Part shown: in pieces, positions 1 through 7,371 of the stretch | Numbering within the stretch: the stretch's first letter is position 1 | How the letters are laid out: each line of letters starts with the position of its first letter | Origin: Eubacterium barkeri | GTDB lineage: Bacteria; Bacillota; Clostridia; Eubacteriales; Eubacteriaceae | Assembly: GCF_900107125.1 (NCBI RefSeq) | Contig: NZ_FNOU01000016.1 | Span: 1-52,162, forward strand | Length of the DNA stretch: 52,162 bases | Direction: 5' to 3' | The notes under the pieces: model-generated | Database searches by the model: none | The model's input: only the letters and a program-made list of their open reading frames with translations | Told to the model about the DNA's origin: nothing | Program-made: the position numbers and the translations under genes

Positions 1-22
1 GAAGCGAATAAAGAGCACTTAG

Positions 23-140
23 ATTGCGTGACGATAGCAAGAGGGGTACACCTGTTCCCATACCGAACACAGAAGTTAAGCCTTTTAGCGTCGAAAGTAC
101 TTGGTGGGTGACTGCCTGGGAGGATAGAACGTCGCGCAAT
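23..140 (+). rRNA. rrf: 5S ribosomal RNA
   Basis: Complete 5S rRNA, about 118 nt. The ends pair as helix I (AGATTGCG at 21-28 with CGCAATCT at 135-142). The hallmark internal segment CCGAACACAGAAGTTAAG lies at 63-80, and the GGTGGGTGACTGCCTGGGAG arm follows at 103-122. A T-rich tract at 148-163 follows and may serve in termination. Any 16S and 23S genes of the operon would lie to the left of the window. The exact ends are set from the helix only and may be off by one or two bases. Confidence 0.95.
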
Positions 141-203
141 CTAATGGCTTTTTTTTATTTTTTGGAAAAATAAGGGAAGGGATAAAAAGGGAAACCGCTC
201 ATT

Positions 204-250
204 CGTCAGTGCGCAAAACTTTCGGTTTTGATAAGGTTTAAGGCGGGTTT
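204..250 (+). repeat. R1 intergenic repeat, copy a
   Basis: A 47-bp sequence that recurs at 10149-10195 on the opposite strand with only two differences (45 of 47 identical). It contains a hairpin, CAAAAC and GTTTTG arms around a TTCG-type loop, followed by AAGGCGGGTTT. This copy lies between the 5S rRNA and the trxA promoter. The function is unknown. It is intergenic at both sites, as expected of a repetitive extragenic element. Confidence 0.8.
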
Positions 251-292
251 ACTTCCTTTCCTTGAATTGTACTTTAAAAAAATACAATTAGG

Positions 293-320
293 TTGACAAA
301 ATCCCTGGAGGGTTTATAAT
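293..320 (+). promoter_or_regulatory. Promoter of trxA-trxB
   Basis: A -35 box TTGACA (293-298) and a -10 box TATAAT (315-320) are separated by 16 bp, a near-perfect vegetative (sigma-A) promoter. Transcription should begin near 327, giving a leader of about 55 nt before the trxA start at 381. Confidence 0.8.
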
Positions 321-380
321 GGAAGTAATCAGAATACGTTGTTTTTTTTGAACAGTACAGCAGTAGAAAGGAAGCTTATT

Positions 381-704
381 ATGGAAATTATTGAAGTGCG
401 AGGCGATAGTTTTGAGGCCGCAGTATTGGAATCCGGTATTCCTGTTTTAGTAGATTTTTGGGCCCCTTGGTGCGGCTATTGTCGACGCTTAAGTCCCGTC
501 ATTGATGTTGTGGCCAAACAGCTGGGAGAAAAGGTTCAGGTGGTAAAGGTCAATATCGATGATGCTCCAGAGTTGAAGGCGGAATATGGTGTTAAGATGA
601 TTCCTTCCCTGATTTTATTCGTGGATGGAAGGCCCGGACCAGTATCAGAAGCTCCGAAATCGAAAGCTGATGTGGATGCCTGGCTTGCGTCCCAGGGAAT
701 TTAG
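381..704 (+). CDS. trxA: Thioredoxin with atypical CGYC active site
   Basis: A 107-residue cytoplasmic thioredoxin, full length for the family. It passes electrons from thioredoxin reductase to protein disulfides. The active site is WCGYC at residues 30-34, with Tyr in place of the usual Pro of WCGPC, which should alter redox potential or partner choice. The cis-Pro loop (KMIPS) and the FVDG turn are present. The ATG at 381 is chosen because AGAAAGGAAG lies at 366-375. An in-frame upstream ATG at 339 has no ribosome binding site and would add a non-homologous extension. The stop is 9 bp before trxB, so the two genes form one operon behind the promoter at 293-320. Confidence 0.93.
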   Translation: MEIIEVRGDSFEAAVLESGIPVLVDFWAPWCGYCRRLSPVIDVVAKQLGEKVQVVKVNIDDAPELKAEYGVKMIPSLILFVDGRPGPVSEAPKSKADVDAWLASQGI

Positions 705-713
705 GAGGCTGTT

Positions 714-1640
714 ATGGTAGAAAAAATTTATGATGTCATCATCATCGGAGGTGGCCCTGGCGGCTATACCGCCGCTTTATATTGTGCAAGAGCCTGTATG
801 TCAACCTTAGTCCTTGAAAAGCTTTCGGCAGGTGGACAGATGGCAACAACAAGTCAGGTGGATAATTATCCTGGATTCGAAGACGGGGTAGATGGCTTTG
901 ATCTAGGTGAGAAAATGAAATTATCCGCCGAACGCTTTGGGGCCGAAACCGTTTTGGGTGAAGTCCGATCCCTTGACTTAGAAGGAAATATCAAAACGGT
1001 GGTCAGTAGTGAAGGGAACTTTAAGAGCAAAACCGTCATCATTGCCACTGGGGCATCTCCCAGACAGATGGGGGTGGAAGGCGAAGAAGGCCTCATTGGT
1101 CGGGGGGTTGCTTATTGTGCTACCTGTGATGGGATGTTTTATAAGGATCGTAATGTACTCGTAGTAGGTGGGGGGAACTCCGCTGTCGCCGATGCATTAT
1201 TCCTCTCTAAAATTTGTAAGAGTGTTACCATCGTCCATCGTCGGGATACCCTTCGGGCGACGAAAACCTACTTAAAACCCTTAGAGAGAGCAGAAAACAT
1301 TAAAATTTTGTGGGATTCTAAAATTTCCCATATCGATTATGGTGATGTGGTCAATGGTGCAGAAATTGAAAATATAAAAACCGGGATTAAAAGTTATTTA
1401 CCCTGTGATGGGATCTTCGTTGCGGTGGGACGCATCCCCAATACCGATTTGGTCAAAGGTCAGATCGATTTGGACCCCCAGGGTTACATTGTAGCAGACG
1501 AGTCCACAAAGACCAATTTGTCTGGCGTCTATGCGGTGGGGGATGTCCGAACCAAGGCCCTTAGACAGATTATTACGGCTGCTGCTGACGGCGCAACCGC
1601 ATCAAAATATATTGAAGATTATTTGGTTACCTTTGAGTAA
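714..1640 (+). CDS. trxB: Thioredoxin reductase (NADPH, FAD)
   Basis: A 308-residue flavoprotein, normal length for the low-Mr bacterial type. It reduces thioredoxin with NADPH. The N-terminal FAD fold has GGGPGG at residues 12-17. The redox-active pair is C135-A-T-C138, followed by D139. The NADPH domain contains GGGNSA near 152 and the VHRRDTLRA segment, whose HRRxxxR pattern indicates NADPH rather than ferredoxin as the donor. The C-terminal GVYAVGDVR binds the FAD ribityl. An AGGAGG lies just before the ATG. It is the second gene of the trxA-trxB operon and is closed by the terminator at 1683-1720. Confidence 0.97.
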   Translation: MVEKIYDVIIIGGGPGGYTAALYCARACMSTLVLEKLSAGGQMATTSQVDNYPGFEDGVDGFDLGEKMKLSAERFGAETVLGEVRSLDLEGNIKTVVSSEGNFKSKTVIIATGASPRQMGVEGEEGLIGRGVAYCATCDGMFYKDRNVLVVGGGNSAVADALFLSKICKSVTIVHRRDTLRATKTYLKPLERAENIKILWDSKISHIDYGDVVNGAEIENIKTGIKSYLPCDGIFVAVGRIPNTDLVKGQIDLDPQGYIVADESTKTNLSGVYAVGDVRTKALRQIITAAADGATASKYIEDYLVTFE

Positions 1641-1682
1641 AGGATAAAACTTCTTCACGGGGATAAATAGTCTTACTGTTTT

Positions 1683-1720
1683 AAAAAAGCTTTGTACCTG
1701 GGGGTACAGAGCTTTTTTAA
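1683..1720 (+). terminator. Intrinsic terminator of trxAB
   Basis: A long hairpin: AAAAAAGCTTTGTACC pairs with GGTACAGAGCTTTTTT across a short TGGG loop, with one G-T pair, and ends in a T-run. It is about 45 bp after the trxB stop. Confidence 0.9.
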
Positions 1721-1768
1721 TGAATGAAAAAGCGGGAATTTTCAGGAGAGCTCTTAAAAATAAAAAGC

Positions 1769-1797
1769 TTGACAACGACGCAAAATCGGGCTATAAT
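1769..1797 (+). promoter_or_regulatory. Promoter of the cold-shock gene
   Basis: A -35 TTGACA (1769-1774) and a -10 TATAAT (1792-1797) with 17 bp between, a full-consensus sigma-A promoter. It gives a leader of about 148 nt before the coding region. Confidence 0.85.
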
Positions 1798-1803
1798 AAG
1801 AAT

Positions 1804-1951
1804 GTATTTAAGAGAGTATCAATTGATTTCACATATTTTTGTAAATCTTTTTATTTGCTTAAGTCAACCAACTAAGCAGAGAAGCTTTACAAAAATATGT
1901 GTTTTTTATTTTACGATTGAGGATATAAATTTTTTATAGGAGGTACCAACA
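1804..1951 (+). promoter_or_regulatory. Long 5' leader of the cold-shock mRNA
   Basis: About 148 nt, AT-rich, between the predicted transcription start and the start codon. An open frame at 1724-1939 crosses the promoter and lacks a proper start, so I read this stretch as untranslated. Long structured leaders that act as RNA thermosensors are known for cspA-type genes. Whether this one refolds with temperature is inference. AGGAGG lies at 1938-1943. Confidence 0.55.
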
Positions 1952-2152
1952 ATGAATAATGGTACAGTAAAATGGTTTAATGGCGACAAGGGTTTTGGTT
2001 TTATTTCTAGAGAAGATGGCGAAGATGTATTCGTACATTTTTCCGCAATCACTGGTAGTGGCTTTAAGACCCTGAACGAAGGGGAAGCTGTTACCTTCGA
2101 TATCGAAAAGGGACCACGTGGTCTGCAGGCGACTAACGTTTCCCGCGCATAG
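1952..2152 (+). CDS. csp: Cold-shock protein (CspA family)
   Basis: A 66-residue single cold-shock domain, the usual size. It binds single-stranded RNA and DNA and acts as an RNA chaperone. Both nucleic-acid motifs are present: KGFGFI (RNP1, about residues 13-18) and VFVHF (RNP2, about 26-30). TVKWFN at the start and [10 protein letters not shown] at the end are typical. The monocistronic gene has its own consensus promoter, a long leader and a terminator, which suggests strong, separately regulated expression. Confidence 0.97.
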   Translation: MNNGTVKWFNGDKGFGFISREDGEDVFVHFSAITGSGFKTLNEGEAVTFDIEKGPRGLQATNVSRA

Positions 2153-2168
2153 TCTATCGAGAAATGGG

Positions 2169-2197
2169 AAAGGTCAGAGAAATCTGGCCTTTTTTTT
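2169..2197 (+). terminator. Intrinsic terminator of csp
   Basis: Stem AAGGTCAGA / TCTGGCCTT with a GAAA loop, followed by a run of eight T. It starts 17 bp after the csp stop. Confidence 0.9.
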
Positions 2198-2231
2198 ATG
2201 GAGACCGTTTTATCTAAGATTATTCACGAAT

Positions 2232-2273
2232 AAAAAATAGAAGTAGCGAAAAGTTATCCGCTACTTCTATTTT
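2232..2273 (-). terminator. Intrinsic terminator of the NifU-like/GGGtGRT operon
   Basis: A 13-bp stem (AATAGAAGTAGCG at 2236-2248, and its complement at 2259-2271) flanked by A-run and T-run, so it can work in both directions. On the minus strand it lies about 45 bp after the GGGtGRT gene and ends in TTTTTTA. Confidence 0.85.
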
Positions 2274-2315
2274 CTTTGTTAAAAGATTGTTGAAGATAAA
2301 ATTTATGGAAGGCTC

Positions 2316-3314
2316 TTACTTACCAGCTTCTTCCACAGCAACGGCGACCGAAACAGTGGCGCCAACCATAGGGTTGTTCCCCATGCCGATGAGTCCCATC
2401 ATTTCAACATGGGCGGGCACAGAGGAGGAACCGGCAAATTGAGCGTCGGAGTGCATCCGGCCCATGGTATCGGTCATTCCGTAGGAAGCCGGACCGGCAG
2501 CCATGTTATCGGGATGGAGGGTGCGGCCGGTACCACCGCCAGAAGCAACTGAGAAATACTTCTTATCCTGTTCGATACATTCCTTCTTATAGGTACCGGC
2601 AACAGGGTGCTGGAAGCGGGTGGGATTGGTGGAATTCCCGGTGATGGAGACATTGACCCCTTCCTTATGCATGATGGCGACACCTTCACGCACATCGTTG
2701 GCACCGTAGCAGTTAACCGCAGCACGTTCACCATCAGAATAAGCGGTACGGCTGACTTCCTTTAATTCTCCGGTGTAGTAGTCATAGTCTGTTTTCACAT
2801 AGGTAAAGCCATTGATCCGGGAGATAATTAAAGCGGCATCTTTGCCCAGGCCATTTAAGATAACCCGAAGGGGCTTTTGACGGACCTTGTTGGCAGAACG
2901 GGCGATTCCGATGGCTCCTTCAGCGGCGGCAAAGGATTCGTGACCTGCCAGGAAGGCGAAACATTCGGTTTCTTCAGACAGCAGCATTGACCCAAGGTTC
3001 CCGTGGCCTAAGCCGACCTTCCGTTGTTCTGCAACGGAGCCAGGGATGGTGAAGGCCTGTAAGCCCTCCCCGATGATGGCAGCAGCTTCAGCGGCACTTT
3101 TAGCGCCTCTTTTGAAGGCTAGGGCTGCACCCAAGGTGTAAGCCCAACAGGCGTTTTCGAAGCAGATGGGCTGGATGCTCTTGACAATTTCAGCCACATC
3201 GACACCCTTATCATCACAAATCTGCTTCGCTTCTTCCAGGGAAGCAATGCCGTTTTCGGCAAGGACCGTGTTAATTTTATCGATTCTTCTTTCGTAACTT
3301 TCAAATAATGCCAT
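2316..3314 (-). CDS. GGGtGRT-family protein (unknown function)
   Basis: A 332-residue soluble protein recognised by the signature that names the family, GGGTGRT followed by LHPDN, near residues 258-264. No signal peptide or membrane span is seen. The protein is rich in Gly and Ala and includes conserved-looking segments such as GHGNLGSML, RVILNGLGKDAA and SSVPAHVEMMGLIGMGNNPM. The family has no established activity that I know of. It is repeatedly found next to a NifU-like scaffold, which is also the case here: that gene ends 11 bp upstream, and TAGGAGG before this ATG overlaps its end. Translational coupling and a joint role in iron-sulfur or other metal chemistry are inferences. Confidence 0.85.
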   Translation of the reverse strand: MALFESYERRIDKINTVLAENGIASLEEAKQICDDKGVDVAEIVKSIQPICFENACWAYTLGAALAFKRGAKSAAEAAAIIGEGLQAFTIPGSVAEQRKVGLGHGNLGSMLLSEETECFAFLAGHESFAAAEGAIGIARSANKVRQKPLRVILNGLGKDAALIISRINGFTYVKTDYDYYTGELKEVSRTAYSDGERAAVNCYGANDVREGVAIMHKEGVNVSITGNSTNPTRFQHPVAGTYKKECIEQDKKYFSVASGGGTGRTLHPDNMAAGPASYGMTDTMGRMHSDAQFAGSSSVPAHVEMMGLIGMGNNPMVGATVSVAVAVEEAGK

Positions 3315-3325
3315 TGGTTAACCTC

Positions 3326-4018
3326 CTATTGTTCCCGTGGATCGATGTACTTGGCAGCACCATCGAATTGTCCGTATTGGCCAGAAGCGGCTTCGTAGGC
3401 TTCCTTGGGATCAACGCCCTTTTTGATGTTTTCCATCATTTTGCCCAGATGGACGAAGGAGTAACCGACGATTTCGTCATGGTCATTGAGGGCCAGCTGT
3501 TTGATATAGCCTTCTGCCACTTCCAGGTAACGGGGTCCCTTATCCAGGGTTCCATAGGTGGTCCCGGTTTGGCTTCTTAAGCCCTTGCCCAGATCCTCTA
3601 AGCCAGCGCCGACGGGCAGGCCATTTTCGGAGAAGGCAGTCTGAGTACGGCCATAGGCAATCTGCAGGAATAATTCACGCATAGCACCATTGATGGCATC
3701 ACAGACTAAGTCTGTATTTAAAGCTTCTAAAATGGTTTTACCCGGCAGGATTTCAGCGGCCATGGCAGCTGAGTGGGTCATACCGGAGCAGCCGATGGTT
3801 TCAATCAGCGCTTCCTGGATGATGCCTTCTTTGACATTCAAGGTCAGCTTACAGGTTCCCTGCTGTGGTGCACAGCCGCAGGTACCATGGGTAAGACCAG
3901 AGATATCGGATACTTCCTTCGACTGAACCCACTGACCCTCTTCGGGGATTGGGGCGGCACCGTGATTCGCATTACTGGCGACACAGCACATGTTTTTTAC
4001 TTCCTGAGAATATTCCAT
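3326..4018 (-). CDS. NifU/IscU-like iron-sulfur scaffold protein
   Basis: A 230-residue protein whose middle resembles the N-terminal scaffold domain of NifU/IscU. There is a Cys-rich entry (GTCGCAPQQGTC), then ETIGCSGMTHSAAMAAE, which matches the GCxxxxAS region of IscU, then ILPGKTILEAL and a third Cys in DLVCDAI. Three cysteines in such positions would hold a transient [2Fe-2S] cluster. The C-terminal half (from about residue 120) is not part of standard IscU and is typical of the versions paired with GGGtGRT proteins. It is the first gene of the minus-strand pair. AAGGGAG precedes the ATG, and TATAAT on the minus strand (4074-4079) is a likely -10 without a clear -35. Confidence 0.8.
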   Translation of the reverse strand: MEYSQEVKNMCCVASNANHGAAPIPEEGQWVQSKEVSDISGLTHGTCGCAPQQGTCKLTLNVKEGIIQEALIETIGCSGMTHSAAMAAEILPGKTILEALNTDLVCDAINGAMRELFLQIAYGRTQTAFSENGLPVGAGLEDLGKGLRSQTGTTYGTLDKGPRYLEVAEGYIKQLALNDHDEIVGYSFVHLGKMMENIKKGVDPKEAYEAASGQYGQFDGAAKYIDPREQ

Positions 4019-4126
4019 TCACAAAACTCCCTTCAAAATTTAACGATTATTGGTTGAATTTTTCTTCGCCCTCATTATAATATGAATCAAAGGAAAATAG
4101 AATGGTAATTTTTTGTGATTTCGAGT

Positions 4127-4149
4127 TTTTTGTCCCGCTGGGACAAAAA
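4127..4149. promoter_or_regulatory. Perfect 10-bp inverted repeat in a divergent gene gap
   Basis: TTTTTGTCCC and GGGACAAAAA around a 3-bp GCT centre. It lies between the minus-strand NifU-like gene and the plus-strand DUF2284 operon, upstream of both promoters. It could be an operator shared by the two transcripts or a small hairpin. The symmetry is certain, the function is not. Confidence 0.4.
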
Positions 4150-4209
4150 TGAAGCAAGGCAAAGGGAAACCCATGCTGAAATCTTATCTGTGCAGGTCAA
4201 AAACTTCGG

Positions 4210-4238
4210 TTGATGTCCCTGAAAAGATAGAGTAAAAT
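4210..4238 (+). promoter_or_regulatory. Promoter of the DUF2284-mtnPA operon
   Basis: TTGATG (4210-4215), 17 bp, TAAAAT (4233-4238). The start would be near 4245 and the leader about 45 nt. I see no SAM riboswitch or T-box in this short leader. Confidence 0.6.
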
Positions 4239-4291
4239 ATAGAATATATTAGTATGCAATCAATCAATGAATGATGAGTCGAGGTGTTATG

Positions 4292-6046
4292 ATGGAGTAT
4301 ACCCATAAATTCAGTTCCGGTGCCGTCCCCATGGAAAAGATGCTGGACGAATACCATACCTTAAGAAAAACCCGGGGGTATTGCAAGCGCTGCCCCAATT
4401 ATGGGCAGTATTGGTCCTGCCCGGAATATGGCTTTAGTGAAACAATTTTTTTGAATGAGTTTAAATATATGATGCTCATTGGCCGGGAATATACCATTCC
4501 CAAAAGCGATCGTCAGAAAATCATTGGCATCAAAGCCTGTGGGGATTATTGCACGGAAGTCAATCATGTTATGAAGGTGGAATCCTGGAAGAGTCTGCTG
4601 GAGTTGGAAGAAAAAATCCCGGGGACCCTGACCCTGATGCCGGGGAACTGCCATATCTGTGATTTGTCGGGAGAAGGCTGTGCCCGTCCCAAGGGCCAAA
4701 AATGCCGACATCCGGAGTTAATGCGTTTTTCCCTGGAATCCCTGGGCTTTGATGTCGATGCCATTTGCAAATTTGAAATTGGCTTACTGCTCCAATGGCC
4801 CAGAGAAGGACATTTGCCGGAAAAACTCTCCACGGTCATGGCGGTGCTGACCAACAATAAGATTCCCCTGGATGTCATAAAAAGTCACTTTCCCGATGCC
4901 AAGCGTAGCTATTTAAAAGCTGGGGAGACCATCCTGGGTGGGGAAGATAAGCCCAAAGCCAAGCGGCTGGAAAGCTGGCTGGATAATCAGGCCAATGAGC
5001 TGATGCAGCAGGAAATCCAGTCAGAGGATGCTAAAAAGCAAAGCTGGATTGGTTTTAAAAGTGAAGCCTTAGACAGTGGGGATTATGTGAAGGATCGTCC
5101 CTGGGCTGAGGGCGATGATGAATATCCTGATCCGCCAGCAGAGGCGGCACCAGAAACGGAGGTGGCATCGGAAGAGCCGCCCACCCCTAAACGGGAGGTA
5201 TCCCACCCGGTATTCGATCCTACTGATGGGCCCTTAGTGGCCCCGGATGAAGAGGATGACAGTCAGTTCAAATGGCTGGGATTTAAGCGCTCGGCTGATG
5301 AAGCCGATGAGATGATGTATGCCCGGCCCATTCCAAAGTTCAGCCTGTCAGAAGAGGAAAAGGCCGCCCAGGAGGCTGCAGAGCAAGGTGCCGATGCCAA
5401 TATCCCAGAGGAATTGGTAGGGGGGCCATCAACAACGGAGCAAGCCCAGGTGGAGCAGGCCCTCAAGGATTTTCAGAGTGAGGGGATACAGACAAAGACC
5501 CCAGGAGGGGCACCTTCTGGAGCGATGGATAAAAAGGCCCAGATTCGGGATGAATTCGAGCGGGCACTTCGTGCCCAAATGGCAGATATGAGTGAGGCTG
5601 AAGCAGAAGCCTTTTTGGCCGCTAAGCTGGGTATTAGCATTGAACCGGAGAAATCGGTCCAAGCTGTCCCGGTACCACCTAAGCCAGCCCCTGATCTGCC
5701 GGATGCATCGCCAGCACCAGAGGTAAAAACACCAGTAGTATCACAGCTGCAGCCCGAGCCGGAACCCATCGAGTTTTTAGATGCATCCAGTGTTAAGGAT
5801 GTCCTGGGGGCGGCTTTAAGCATTGCCCAGGCCGTGGTGGCAGATGAGCCCCCTGCGCCGGAGATCGTAGCCCCGTCAGAGCCAGAAGCCCAAGCCTTGG
5901 CGGCTCATCCAGAGCCAGAAGCTCAGGCAGAGGAGGTTGCCCCGGAGGAAGAGGATGATTCGAAATATAAATGGCTGGGCTTTAAGGCAGATTTGCAGGA
6001 AGAAAGCGAGTCCCCCGAAAAGGGAGGCTGGAAGAAGGCTTACTAA
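4292..6046 (+). CDS. DUF2284 metal-binding protein with long disordered tail
   Basis: A 584-residue protein in two parts. Residues 1 to about 190 are a DUF2284 predicted metal-binding domain: a first Cys cluster CKRCPNYGQYWSCP near 31-44, then CGDYC, then GNCHICDLSGEGC and a further Cys near 122-142. From about 230 to the end the chain is acidic and rich in Pro, Ala and Glu, hence probably disordered. Three copies of a W-[IL]-G-F-K motif appear, at W252, W328 and W561, the last two preceded by an acidic DDS segment. DUF2284 proteins normally end near 200 residues, so the tail is unusual. ATG 4292 is preferred because GAGGTG lies at 4281-4286. ATG codons at 4271 and 4289 are alternatives. It is the first gene of a five-gene operon. 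Confidence 0.8.
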   Translation: MEYTHKFSSGAVPMEKMLDEYHTLRKTRGYCKRCPNYGQYWSCPEYGFSETIFLNEFKYMMLIGREYTIPKSDRQKIIGIKACGDYCTEVNHVMKVESWKSLLELEEKIPGTLTLMPGNCHICDLSGEGCARPKGQKCRHPELMRFSLESLGFDVDAICKFEIGLLLQWPREGHLPEKLSTVMAVLTNNKIPLDVIKSHFPDAKRSYLKAGETILGGEDKPKAKRLESWLDNQANELMQQEIQSEDAKKQSWIGFKSEALDSGDYVKDRPWAEGDDEYPDPPAEAAPETEVASEEPPTPKREVSHPVFDPTDGPLVAPDEEDDSQFKWLGFKRSADEADEMMYARPIPKFSLSEEEKAAQEAAEQGADANIPEELVGGPSTTEQAQVEQALKDFQSEGIQTKTPGGAPSGAMDKKAQIRDEFERALRAQMADMSEAEAEAFLAAKLGISIEPEKSVQAVPVPPKPAPDLPDASPAPEVKTPVVSQLQPEPEPIEFLDASSVKDVLGAALSIAQAVVADEPPAPEIVAPSEPEAQALAAHPEPEAQAEEVAPEEEDDSKYKWLGFKADLQEESESPEKGGWKKAY

Positions 6047-6613
6047 ATGAAAGCGCTCATTATCACTGATTATACCTATGATTTTGTGGCTGAGGATGGG
6101 TGTCTGACCGCTGGGGCGCCAGCCCAGGCCATCGATGGTGCCATCGCCCAGGCAGTAAGAGAAACCCTGGCAGAGGGTGGGTTGGTTTTTGTGGTCAATG
6201 ATCTCCACCTGGAAGGGGATCATACCCATCCGGAATCCCGACTCTTTCCGCCTCACAATATAAAGGGGAGTCCTGGGCGGATGGTCTATGGCCAAACCGG
6301 AGCCCTTTTAGAGGCTAATGAAGAGCTTGTGGACCGACAGATTTTCTGGCTGGATAAGTTTCGGTATTCCTGTTTTGAGGGAACGCCTTTAGATCAGCTG
6401 CTGCGCCAGTATGGGGTGGATAGCCTGGAAATTACCGGGGTGTGCACAGATATCTGTGTGCTGCACACCGCCATCAGTGCTTATAATCTAGGTTACCCTG
6501 TCACTGTACATGACAATCGGGTGGCCAGCTTTAACGCCCTGGGGCACACCTGGGCACTGGCACATTTTAAAGAAACATTGGGATTCAACGTGGTAAACGA
6601 GGAGGAAGTGTGA
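6047..6613 (+). CDS. Isochorismatase-family cysteine hydrolase (nicotinamidase-like)
   Basis: A 188-residue cytoplasmic hydrolase. The isochorismatase/nicotinamidase triad is visible: Asp8 (ALIITDYTYDF), Lys104 (WLDKFRYS) and Cys137 in the GVCTDICVLHTA motif. VNDLHLEGDHTHPESR resembles the metal-binding D-x-H segment of nicotinamidases. Nicotinamide to nicotinate is therefore the leading guess, but the family also cleaves other amides and I cannot fix the substrate. The ATG directly abuts the stop of the DUF2284 gene (TAAATG), and the end overlaps mtnP. The placement in a methylthioadenosine operon is unusual for pncA. Confidence 0.8.
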   Translation: MKALIITDYTYDFVAEDGCLTAGAPAQAIDGAIAQAVRETLAEGGLVFVVNDLHLEGDHTHPESRLFPPHNIKGSPGRMVYGQTGALLEANEELVDRQIFWLDKFRYSCFEGTPLDQLLRQYGVDSLEITGVCTDICVLHTAISAYNLGYPVTVHDNRVASFNALGHTWALAHFKETLGFNVVNEEEV

Positions 6614-7371
6614 TGTATTATTCGGCAGATATTGGTGTCATTGGTGGTTCTGGTTTGTACGAGCTGGGTGGTGATGTCCGCCGCATCGATGTCGATACAC
6701 CCTACGGGAAGCCTTCGGATGCGGTGAGCCTGGTGAGTGTGGGGGGGAAGACGGTTGCCTTCCTGCCACGCCATGGGAAGGGGCATACCCTAAGCCCCAG
6801 TGAGATTAACTATCGGGCTAATATCGATGTCTTTTCACAGCTTGGGGTCAAGGCATTGATTTCACCCTGCTGTGTGGGCTCCCTTCGGGAGGACTTTAAA
6901 CCTGGCGATTTTGTGGTGACGGATCAATACATCAATATGACCTCTGGCCGGAAGGATACCTTTTTCCAAAGCCCTAAGGTGGTCCATCTCAGCTCGGCGG
7001 ACCCCTACGATCAAAGACTTCGGAGCTATGCCATTGAGGAGGCCCAGAAGTTGGGAATCACTGTCCACGATGGCGGAACCACCGTGGTGGTGAACGGCCC
7101 TCGGTTTTCGACTCGGGCAGAAAGCCGGATGTACGCCGGCTTTGGGGCGGATATTATTAATATGACCCAGTATCCCGAGGCTTATCTTTGCATGGAAAAG
7201 GCAATTCCAGTGGTCAATGTGGCCCTTGTTACCGATTATGATGCGGGCTTAAAGGACAAGCCCGGAATTCCTCCTGTGACGGAGGAACAGGTCCTTAAGG
7301 TACTGGCGGAGAACAATGAAAGGGTGAAAGCCCTCATCTTCCGTATGATTGAACGAATCGGGAGGAAGTAA
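6613..7371 (+). CDS. mtnP: Methylthioadenosine/methylthioinosine phosphorylase
   Basis: A 252-residue member of the trimeric MTAP branch of purine nucleoside phosphorylases. It splits 5'-methylthioadenosine (or methylthioinosine) with phosphate into a base and methylthioribose-1-phosphate. Family marks are GVIGGSGLY near the start (phosphate loop), FLPRHGKGHTLSPSEINYRAN, the GPRFSTRAESRMY segment, and NMTQYPEAYL, where the NMT Met contacts ribose. I choose ATG 6613, six bases after GGAGGA (6601-6606). A GTG at 6610 is an alternative. It overlaps the preceding stop and is followed without a gap by mtnA, which uses its product. Adenine versus hypoxanthine preference is not settled. Confidence 0.92.
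   Translation: MYYSADIGVIGGSGLYELGGDVRRIDVDTPYGKPSDAVSLVSVGGKTVAFLPRHGKGHTLSPSEINYRANIDVFSQLGVKALISPCCVGSLREDFKPGDFVVTDQYINMTSGRKDTFFQSPKVVHLSSADPYDQRLRSYAIEEAQKLGITVHDGGTTVVVNGPRFSTRAESRMYAGFGADIINMTQYPEAYLCMEKAIPVVNVALVTDYDAGLKDKPGIPPVTEEQVLKVLAENNERVKALIFRMIERIGRK

Noticed and set aside
204..250. R1 as a phage or plasmid attachment site
   Set aside because: The copies are inverted relative to each other, and the 10 kb between them is ordinary chromosomal genes without an integrase.
339..380. N-terminal extension of thioredoxin
   Set aside because: The upstream ATG has no ribosome binding site. ATG 381 has one and starts the normal fold.
1724..1939. 71-residue open frame before csp
   Set aside because: It crosses the csp promoter, has no ribosome binding site and shows no recognisable protein pattern. 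It is read as leader.
2474..2734. 86-residue frame inside the GGGtGRT gene
   Set aside because: A shadow of the real gene in another frame, as are the many other frames inside confident genes.
4239..4291. SAM or other riboswitch before the mtn operon
   Set aside because: The leader is only about 45 nt, and no conserved riboswitch core is visible.
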